Source: Bacteroidales bacterium (GTDB lineage: Bacteria; Bacteroidota; Bacteroidia; Bacteroidales; GCA-2711565). From it: 11,037 nt of DNA. Position 1 is the stretch's first letter. Each line of letters starts with the position of its first letter. This document shows positions 5,970-11,037 of the stretch, in pieces. The translations under genes and the position numbers were made by a program. The notes below the pieces were generated by a model. It worked only from the letters and a program-made list of their open reading frames with translations. It was not told where the DNA came from and did not search any database. The DNA lies in contig JAOZUV010000037.1 in the NCBI GenBank assembly GCA_029938505.1, positions 1 to 11,037 on the forward strand, read 5' to 3'.

Positions 5970-6074
5970 TTATCAATCCCAATATTGGGCTAGGTTGTAG
6001 CACCTTTTCCTTTACTTCGGAAGGTTGCTAGAGGTTCGCAGAGCCTAATCTCTCCCCTCTTCTTTATAAATCAA
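5965..6074 (-). ncRNA. SAM-I (S-box) riboswitch aptamer
   Basis: Read on the minus strand from 6074 to 5965, the complete S-box fold is present. P1: TTGATTTAT (6074-6066) pairs with ATAAATTAA (5973-5965), 9 bp with one G-U. P2: AGAGG (6060-6056) with CCTCT (6034-6030), a kink-turn-like GCGAA, then AGAG (6053-6050) with CTCT (6043-6040). Conserved GCAACC is at 6028-6023. P3: TTCC/GGAA (6022-6019, 6010-6007). Conserved AAGGTGCTA is at 6006-5998. P4: CCCA/TGGG within the perfect palindrome at 5989-5978. The pseudoknot is kept by compensation: P2-loop TAGG (6047-6044) pairs with CCTA (5994-5991) in place of the usual CUGG/CCAG. This class binds S-adenosylmethionine and represses methionine genes. 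The only downstream coding trace is a metF relic, so its present target is unclear. Confidence 0.9.
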
Positions 6075-6109
6075 ACACCTTTAAAAGAAAGGCTTGTTTG
6101 AATTCTGAA

Positions 6110-6141
6110 CAAATATAGATGAGTCTCTAAAAAAAATCAAA
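6110..6141 (-). promoter_or_regulatory. Intact Bacteroidota-type promoter driving the SAM riboswitch leader
   Basis: TTTG (6141-6138, minus strand) is followed after exactly 20 bases by TATATTTG (6117-6110), a complete match to the TTTG-N19-21-TAnnTTTG consensus. Transcription would begin near 6103, about 30 bases before riboswitch P1. The promoter immediately follows the phosphopantetheinyl transferase stop (6143-6145), so this was a separate unit. Confidence 0.8.
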
Positions 6142-6142
6142 T

Positions 6143-6799
6143 TTATTTAGAAAATTTTAAATGACCCATTCCATAAACCAAAATATGATCCCCAATTTGA
6201 TCATAAAAAAGTTCGACTTTTGTATCAAGATTATGGCAACGAATAAATGTTTTTAAAGTAGCAGGGGGTGTAAATTCAAAAGGCAGAACATATAGATTTT
6301 TTCGAAAATCCAGATTTCCTTTGCCATACATTTTAAATAAAGACTCCTTTGCCGACCAAATCACATAGAGTCGAGACAGTAAATTTTCGTCATCTGTCAG
6401 AAATTCGTTCTCTGATTCGGAACAAAATTTATGTTTTATTTTATAGATTCGGGGAGTGAGTTTCTCAATGTCAATTCCTAAATGAATATTCTCTCCTAAA
6501 AGGATGGCAACATAATTTTGTGTGTGAGAAATCGATATTGAAAGACCTTCATCATTTAAAACAGGTTTGCGATTATCATCATGCGTAATCCATAAATCAG
6601 GACTATTACTCAATATCAATAAGAGTTTACGCGTTGCCAACCATTGTTTTTTTCGCCCTTCATTAGTAATCGACTCATAGAAATCTCGCTCATATTCATT
6701 GATCGAATAATCTTTTAATAGCTCCTCCAATGTTTCGTCGATTTCCCAAACAGCAAGCTGAACATTAAATGCAATCGTATTTTTTTTAATCAGTGGCAT
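6143..6799 (-). CDS. Sfp-type 4'-phosphopantetheinyl transferase
   Basis: From ATG 6797-6799 the protein has 218 residues, normal for Sfp/AcpT-type enzymes, which move the phosphopantetheine arm of CoA onto a serine of acyl- or peptidyl-carrier proteins. Signature parts are WLATRKLL (53-60), KPVL (78-81), ISISHT (88-93), the Mg-binding GIDIEK (108-113) and WSAKESLFKMYGKG (148-161), which holds the catalytic W-S-x-K-E-x-x-x-K pattern. All expected catalytic residues are present. An in-frame TTG two codons upstream (6803-6805) is an alternative but less likely start. No acyl carrier or polyketide gene is nearby, so the partner is unknown. It is divergent from adenosylhomocysteinase and may share the control region at 6800-6928. 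Confidence 0.92.
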   Translation of the reverse strand: MPLIKKNTIAFNVQLAVWEIDETLEELLKDYSINEYERDFYESITNEGRKKQWLATRKLLLILSNSPDLWITHDDNRKPVLNDEGLSISISHTQNYVAILLGENIHLGIDIEKLTPRIYKIKHKFCSESENEFLTDDENLLSRLYVIWSAKESLFKMYGKGNLDFRKNLYVLPFEFTPPATLKTFIRCHNLDTKVELFYDQIGDHILVYGMGHLKFSK

Positions 6800-6816
6800 A
6801 AACAAATGGTTATTGA

Positions 6817-6824
6817 CAAAAATA
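6817..6824 (-). promoter_or_regulatory. -7 promoter box of the phosphopantetheinyl transferase gene
   Basis: TATTTTTG (6824-6817, minus strand) matches TAnnTTTG exactly and lies 17 bases before the ATG. The only upstream TTTG is 15 bases away, too close to be a standard -33, so only the -7 part is supported. Confidence 0.5.
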
Positions 6825-6860
6825 CAATTTTTAGTCGCTCAAAGCTTAATAATTAGCAGC

Positions 6861-6891
6861 ATTGAGTATATCCGAATTATTTGTATTTTCG
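6861..6891 (+). promoter_or_regulatory. Promoter of adenosylhomocysteinase
   Basis: ATTG (6861-6864) is followed after 19 bases by TATTTTCG (6884-6891), one base from TAnnTTTG. It lies about 37 bases before ATG 6929. It also overlaps an upstream in-frame TTG (6881), which argues against that TTG as a start. Confidence 0.55.
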
Positions 6892-6928
6892 CAATCTGAA
6901 AAAAAATATAAAATTGAATTCTAGAATA

Positions 6929-8338
6929 ATGATTAAAACAAAAACAGATTATAAAATTGCCGATATTAGTTTAGCTGATTTTGGAAGAAAAGAAATTGAA
7001 ATTGCTGAAAAGGAAATGCCAGGTTTAATGGCTATCCGCAAAAAATATTCGAATGAAAAACCTTTAAAAGGTGTTCGAATTATGGGTTCATTACATATGA
7101 CCATTCAAACAGCTGTTTTAATTGAAACTTTAATTGAAATTGGTGCTGATGTGCGTTGGGCAAGTTGTAATATTTTTTCAACACAAGATCATGCTGCGGC
7201 AGCTATTGCTAAGGCTGGCGTTCCTGTTTTTGCATGGAAAGGTGAAAACCTAGATGAATATTGGTGGTGTACTAAACAAGCACTTAGTTTTCCTGGCGAA
7301 AAAGGCCCTCAACTGATTGTTGATGATGGTGGGGATGCCACTCTTTTATTACATATTGGAGCAAACATTGAAGATGATCCAAAATTATTAAAGAAAGAGA
7401 CTACTAGCCTTGAAGAAGCTGCTGTTTTTAGATTATTGACCGAGACTTATGTTGAAGATAATCAGAAATGGCATAAAGCTATTGCCGATTGGAAAGGTGT
7501 TTCGGAAGAAACTACAACAGGAGTTCACCGTTTATATCAAATGATGGAAGAAGGGAAATTATTGGTTCCTGCCATCAATGTGAACGACTCTGTTACCAAA
7601 TCAAAATTTGACAACCTTTACGGATGTCGTGAATCATTAGCTGATGGAATCAAGCGTGCAACAGATGTAATGTTGGCTGGTAAAGTTGTGGTTGTTTTAG
7701 GTTATGGAGATGTTGGTAAAGGTTGTGCTCACTCCATGCGCACTTACGGTTCTCGCGTAATTGTTACCGAAATTGATCCTATTTGTGCTTTACAAGCAGC
7801 GATGGAAGGCTTTGAAGTTACTAATATTGAAGAGGCTCTTACAGAAGGAAATATTTTTGTAACCACTACTGGAAACAAAGATGTGATCACATTTGATCAT
7901 ATGAAACAAATGAATGATCAAGCCATTGTTTGTAATATTGGTCACTTTGATAATGAAATCCAAGTTGAGAAATTGGATACAGACAAAAAAGTTATAAAAA
8001 CAAATATCAAACCTCAGGTTGATAAATATACTTTTGAGAATGGAAACTCTATTTTCTTATTAGCAGAAGGTCGTTTGGTAAATCTTGGTTGTGCAACAGG
8101 TCACCCATCATTTGTGATGAGTAATTCATTTACAAACCAAACATTAGCTCAAATTGAACTATGGAAAAATGATTATGAAATTGGTGTTTATCGTTTACCA
8201 AAACAATTAGACGAAGAAGTTGCTCGTTTACATCTAGAGCAAATTGGAGTAAAACTTACAAAAATGACCAAAGAGCAATCTGATTATTTAGGCATTCCTG
8301 TTGAAGGCCCATATAAACCTAATCATTACAGATACTAA
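6929..8338 (+). CDS. ahcY: Adenosylhomocysteinase (S-adenosyl-L-homocysteine hydrolase)
   Basis: From ATG 6929 the product has 469 residues, the length of the bacterial form with the extra insert after residue 145. It reversibly splits S-adenosylhomocysteine into adenosine and homocysteine, removing the inhibitory by-product of methyl transfers. Family marks: [16 protein letters not shown] (53-68), [11 protein letters not shown] (84-94), VDDGGDAT (131-138), [13 protein letters not shown] (229-241), the NAD-binding [10 protein letters not shown] (258-267), TGNKDVI (314-320), [10 protein letters not shown] (335-344), [17 protein letters not shown] (388-404) and the C-terminal KPNHYRY. It is a cytoplasmic NAD-containing enzyme, normally a tetramer. 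The frame extends upstream to a TTG at 6881, but that lies in the promoter and adds a non-family N-terminus. It is a single gene followed by a strong terminator. A SAM riboswitch and metF relic lie about 0.8 kb away on the other strand. Confidence 0.97.
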   Translation: MIKTKTDYKIADISLADFGRKEIEIAEKEMPGLMAIRKKYSNEKPLKGVRIMGSLHMTIQTAVLIETLIEIGADVRWASCNIFSTQDHAAAAIAKAGVPVFAWKGENLDEYWWCTKQALSFPGEKGPQLIVDDGGDATLLLHIGANIEDDPKLLKKETTSLEEAAVFRLLTETYVEDNQKWHKAIADWKGVSEETTTGVHRLYQMMEEGKLLVPAINVNDSVTKSKFDNLYGCRESLADGIKRATDVMLAGKVVVVLGYGDVGKGCAHSMRTYGSRVIVTEIDPICALQAAMEGFEVTNIEEALTEGNIFVTTTGNKDVITFDHMKQMNDQAIVCNIGHFDNEIQVEKLDTDKKVIKTNIKPQVDKYTFENGNSIFLLAEGRLVNLGCATGHPSFVMSNSFTNQTLAQIELWKNDYEIGVYRLPKQLDEEVARLHLEQIGVKLTKMTKEQSDYLGIPVEGPYKPNHYRY

Positions 8339-8357
8339 AATAAATTGAAATTTTATG

Positions 8358-8390
8358 AAGGCGATTTTCGAAAGGAAATCGCCTTTTTTA
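8358..8390 (+). terminator. Rho-independent terminator of adenosylhomocysteinase
   Basis: AAGGCGATTT (8358-8367) and AAATCGCCTT (8376-8385) form a perfect 10-bp GC-containing stem with an 8-base loop, followed by a T-run at 8384-8389. It starts 19 bases after the ahcY stop. The T-run overlaps the stop codon (8388-8390) of the convergent gene; in the minus direction there is only a weak U-tract. Confidence 0.9.
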
Positions 8391-8858
8391 ATTAAAAACA
8401 TGCAAATAAATACCATCAAACTGAGTACGGTATTGTTTAAGAGATAATAGAGCAGGCCCTTCATAAGGGGTGCCATCTAGCAAACTATATTTTGACCCAC
8501 TACATGGATCTACAGCTAAAAACCCAGAATCATCAACAGAAACAACACAATTTGATGCATTGGGATAATTATATGGAGCCGTACGCTCATGAGCTCTGTA
8601 CTCTCCAAAACCAGCATTATAAATGATAATCCCACGATGACCACCGTTTACATAAGCCCAGTTTCCGGCTATAGATAAATCACCATTCCCATTTGGACTA
8701 GGTACAAATTGTGGTGAAAGAGGATTAATCTGCAAATCAACTTTCGCATAAGGAATTAATTTATCAACAGGATTTTCTTTTGCACAAGAAATCGGCAAAC
8801 TAATAATTACAAATGCTGAGAAAATAAATACTATTTTTTTGAGTTTTCTATAATACAT
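8388..8858 (-). CDS. Rieske-fold lipoprotein lacking the [2Fe-2S] ligands
   Basis: From ATG 8856-8858 the protein has 156 residues, with a lysine-bearing hydrophobic signal segment and a good lipobox (LPISC, Cys25), so it should be a membrane-anchored lipoprotein. The second half follows the Rieske plan: 'HERTAPYN' in place of the first C-x-H box, 'DPCSGSKYSLLDG' in place of the CPCHGS box, then the typical 'EGPALLSLKQY...DGIYLHV' ending. All four cluster ligands appear replaced (C to A, H to Y, C to D, H to S), while Cys104 and Cys119, at the positions of the Rieske disulfide, remain. Similar small pseudo-Rieske lipoproteins occur in Bacteroidota; no function is known. An upstream in-frame TTG (8862-8864) is a less likely start. 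The gene converges on ahcY with a shared terminator zone. Confidence 0.8.
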   Translation of the reverse strand: MYYRKLKKIVFIFSAFVIISLPISCAKENPVDKLIPYAKVDLQINPLSPQFVPSPNGNGDLSIAGNWAYVNGGHRGIIIYNAGFGEYRAHERTAPYNYPNASNCVVSVDDSGFLAVDPCSGSKYSLLDGTPYEGPALLSLKQYRTQFDGIYLHVFN

Positions 8859-8943
8859 TTCCAATGAATTCGTTTTTTAATTAAACGTTAGTGTAAATTT
8901 ATTATTTTGCAGGCAGTTTACAAACTTCTATTTCCTTAAAAAG

Positions 8944-9267
8944 ATGAAAAGAATTAAACTTATATTTTTAATACCAATAATCGGATTAGCAGGCTTAAGC
9001 TATTCGTGCAAGAGCATGAAAGAATCAAAAAAAGTAACGCAAGCTGAAAAAGAAATAAGTGCCCAGGAAAAAGAAGCATTGGAACAACACCAAAAACTTG
9101 TTGAAGCCCATTATAATCGCCAAGCACCCAAAACAAAAATTATGATGGAAAAAACCAAAATCAGATCAGAATCTTTCAATCAAGCAAGGAAAAAAAAGAG
9201 AACTCTTTTTCAACGATTATTTGGGATAAACCCAAAACATAAAAAGCCAAAATTGAAAAAGAGATAA
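8944..9267 (+). CDS. Small, highly basic putative lipoprotein, unknown function
   Basis: The 107-residue product has a standard signal peptide (MKRIK, then a hydrophobic stretch) ending in SYSC, so Cys22 is the likely lipidated residue. The mature part is almost entirely charged: a helix-forming region rich in Glu, Lys and Gln (residues about 25-60, coiled-coil-like), then a strongly basic tail with RKKKR and repeated Lys-Pro-Lys (to 107). No known domain is recognisable. The tail could contact nucleic acid, lipopolysaccharide or peptidoglycan acids; this is inference only. It is divergent from the Rieske-fold gene and converges on the penicillin-binding protein gene with only 4 bases between stop codons. 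A near-consensus -7 box TTATTTTG lies at 8902-8909 with no clear -33. Confidence 0.75.
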   Translation: MKRIKLIFLIPIIGLAGLSYSCKSMKESKKVTQAEKEISAQEKEALEQHQKLVEAHYNRQAPKTKIMMEKTKIRSESFNQARKKKRTLFQRLFGINPKHKKPKLKKR

Positions 9268-9271
9268 GGGT

Positions 9272-11037
9272 TTAAAATTCTTCCTCATCAAATTCTTTCT
9301 TCTTCTTCTTTTGAGAATTAAATTTGTCACAATTAAAATCAAGGTTCATATCGTAAAGAGGTTTTTCAAAATCTCCTTTCTGGAAATTTAGGGTCGAATC
9401 TGCATAAATCTTTTTCATATATAATGCCCAAATTGGAAGAGCCATATTAGCTCCTTGACCTAAAGTTAAAGTTCTAAAATGAGCACTCCTATCATCACAA
9501 CCTGTCCAAACACCTGTAGTTAATTGTGGTACAATTCCCATAAACCAACCATCCGATTGATTATTTGTTGTCCCTGTTTTTCCAGCAATTGGATTTGTGA
9601 GATTGTACTTCGCCCAAGCTAAACGTCTACCAGTACCATGTTTAACAACTCCTTTCATTAACTCAAGCATCAGATAAGCCGTATGTTCATTCATAGCTTC
9701 ATTCCGTTTAGGAGTAAATTGCGCAATAACATTCCCATTTTTATCTTCTATTCGAGTCATAAAAATAGGTTCAACATAAACTCCTTTACTAGCAAATGAG
9801 TTCATAGCCCCAACCATTTCTGAAAGTTTTAAATCAGCCGAGCCCAATGCAATTGAATATACAGGGCGAATTCGACTTTTTACACCCATTTTACGGGCTA
9901 CTTTTATCACTGACTGTGGAGAATAACGTTTTATGAGATGTCCTGAAATCCAATTATTTGAAGTCGCCAATGCATATTTCAAAGTGATTTCTTTCCCTTC
10001 GGTTCCATCAGCTCCATTATCAGGTTCCCAAACATCGCCATTATCTAATCGAATCATTGGTTGAATATTCGGGATTGTACTACAAGGGGTAAACTCCCCT
10101 TCTTGCATCGCCAATGTATACAAAAATGGTTTGAATGTTGAACCTACCTGACGCTGCCCCATTGTAACATGATCGTACTGGAAGTTATTGTAGTTGATGC
10201 CACCTACATAAGCCTTAACATGACCAGTTATAGGCTCAACGGACATCAAGCCTGAATGCAAGAAATATTTGTAATAACGCAAAGAATCCATTGGAGACAT
10301 GATGGTATCGATCATTCCTTCCCAAGAAAAAACACTCATAGGTACAGGAATATCAAAAATCATTTTGATTGTATCGAGACTAACATGTGCATTTCTAAGT
10401 TTTCGATAACGCTCAGTGCGTTTCATGCTTCGTTCCATTAATTTTTCAACTTCTCGATCCACAGAGTCAGATTCAAATACAAAAGGGGCATTTGATATTC
10501 CCGCCCAATGTTTATAAAAAGTTGGTTGTAAATCGAGTGATAAATGTTCTTTAACTGCATCCTCAGCGTGCTGCTGCAAGCGTGAATCAATGGTTGTGTA
10601 AACCGTTAATCCATCCTCATATAAATTGTATGGGCTGCCATCAGCTTTATAATTACTCGCACACCATTTTTTAAGCTCAGCTCTTAAAAACTCTCTAAAA
10701 TAACGAGCCTGACCACGGGTGTGATCCAACACTCCAAAACGAGACATGTCCAATGGAATTTGTTTTACCGAATCGTACGTATATTGATCGATAAAACCAT
10801 AACGATGCATTTGAGCTAAAACAATATTTCTTCTTCTCAAAGACCGATCTTTCGTTATTGAATCCCGGCTATTTGGATTATATCTGGAAGGAGCATTTAC
10901 CACACCAGCCATTAATGCAGCTTGTTGAAGATTAAGTGAATCGGGAGTTAAATTGAAATACGTCTTTGAAGCAGATTTTATACCATATGAATTATTACCA
11001 TAAAACACCGTATTCAAATACATGGCAATAATTTCTA
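9272..11037 (-). CDS. Class A penicillin-binding protein (PBP1A type), C-terminal part, 5' cut by window edge
   Basis: The frame stays open to the window end (GAA ATT ATT GCC before the ATG at 11021-11023), so the gene starts outside and that ATG is internal. The visible part begins with 'EIIAMYLNTVFYGNNSYGI', the late conserved box of the GT51 transglycosylase domain. Numbering from Met 11023, a linker follows, then the transpeptidase domain: catalytic GSTFKPF (Ser295, Lys298), SNN (355-357) and GKTGTTNNQSDGWFMG (481-496). The protein polymerises and cross-links peptidoglycan in the periplasm, anchored by an N-terminal helix that is outside the window. All three transpeptidase motifs are intact, so it should be active. 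The C-terminus ends in five lysines (572-576) followed by acidic FDEEEF. The missing 5' part should encode the membrane anchor and the catalytic half of GT51. Confidence 0.95.
   Translation of the reverse strand, partial: EIIAMYLNTVFYGNNSYGIKSASKTYFNLTPDSLNLQQAALMAGVVNAPSRYNPNSRDSITKDRSLRRRNIVLAQMHRYGFIDQYTYDSVKQIPLDMSRFGVLDHTRGQARYFREFLRAELKKWCASNYKADGSPYNLYEDGLTVYTTIDSRLQQHAEDAVKEHLSLDLQPTFYKHWAGISNAPFVFESDSVDREVEKLMERSMKRTERYRKLRNAHVSLDTIKMIFDIPVPMSVFSWEGMIDTIMSPMDSLRYYKYFLHSGLMSVEPITGHVKAYVGGINYNNFQYDHVTMGQRQVGSTFKPFLYTLAMQEGEFTPCSTIPNIQPMIRLDNGDVWEPDNGADGTEGKEITLKYALATSNNWISGHLIKRYSPQSVIKVARKMGVKSRIRPVYSIALGSADLKLSEMVGAMNSFASKGVYVEPIFMTRIEDKNGNVIAQFTPKRNEAMNEHTAYLMLELMKGVVKHGTGRRLAWAKYNLTNPIAGKTGTTNNQSDGWFMGIVPQLTTGVWTGCDDRSAHFRTLTLGQGANMALPIWALYMKKIYADSTLNFQKGDFEKPLYDMNLDFNCDKFNSQKKKKKEFDEEEF

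Noticed and set aside
6001..6060. tRNA-like look of the GGTTCG stretch
   Set aside because: No acceptor or anticodon stem can be formed. The same bases are fully explained as P2/P3 of the SAM-I riboswitch on the minus strand.
6881..6928. TTG start at 6881 adding 16 residues to adenosylhomocysteinase
   Set aside because: It overlaps the promoter, the extra residues are not family-like, and ATG 6929 gives the usual length.
8288..8476. 62-codon minus-strand frame
   Set aside because: It spans the ahcY C-terminus, the terminator hairpin and the Rieske-fold gene end; it is a chance frame.
10256..10441. 61-codon plus-strand frame inside the PBP gene
   Set aside because: It is antisense to conserved transpeptidase coding sequence.
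1..11037. CRISPR array, intact transposase, phage or defence system
   Set aside because: No regularly spaced direct repeats, transposase motifs or defence-gene signatures were seen on either strand.

Overview
The window comes from the chromosome of a member of the Bacteroidota. The DNA is AT-rich. Start codons lack clear Shine-Dalgarno sequences. Several genes are preceded by the phylum's own promoter signature (a -7 box TAnnTTTG, often with TTTG or TTG 19-21 bases upstream). The gene content also fits: an SbsA-type Ig-like lipoprotein with the CANPVSPTGGPKD start, a bacterial GGGP/HepGP synthase, and a degenerate Rieske-fold lipoprotein. An anaerobic or marine order such as Marinilabiliales/Bacteroidales is possible, but the sequence does not settle it.

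Layout. 1-192 (+) is the end of a polysaccharide deacetylase. 215-1984 (+) is a large Ig-like lipoprotein that converges on an ArsR-family repressor (1995-2294, -), with one symmetric terminator between them. 2392-4017 (-) is adenine deaminase. 4185-4562 (+) is a small SpoIIAA/STAS-like protein. 4563-4910 has no intact gene; it holds the broken C-terminal end of a sensor histidine kinase and a palindromic MITE-like element. 4911-5648 (-) is GGGP/heptaprenylglyceryl phosphate synthase. 5649-6142 has no intact gene; it holds a complete SAM-I riboswitch with its own promoter, a fragment of a metF gene, and hairpins. 6143-6799 (-) is an Sfp-type phosphopantetheinyl transferase, divergent from adenosylhomocysteinase (6929-8338, +), which ends in a strong terminator. 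Then come a Rieske-fold lipoprotein without cluster ligands (8388-8858, -), a small basic lipoprotein (8944-9267, +), and the C-terminal part of a class A penicillin-binding protein (9272 to the window edge, -).

How they fit together. Adenosylhomocysteinase regenerates homocysteine from SAH. A SAM riboswitch leading into a MetF (methylenetetrahydrofolate reductase) relic lies about 0.8 kb away. The area therefore looks like a former methyl-cycle neighbourhood in which the SAM-regulated metF copy was lost while its promoter and riboswitch survived. This orphan riboswitch is the most interesting item in the window. Two gene relics on the minus strand (histidine kinase and metF) each end next to an inverted-repeat element, which suggests that small palindromic elements took part in the decay. 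The rest is ordinary housekeeping and envelope gene content. Several minus-strand starts have been moved from an upstream TTG to an internal ATG, in one case because the TTG lies inside a promoter box.
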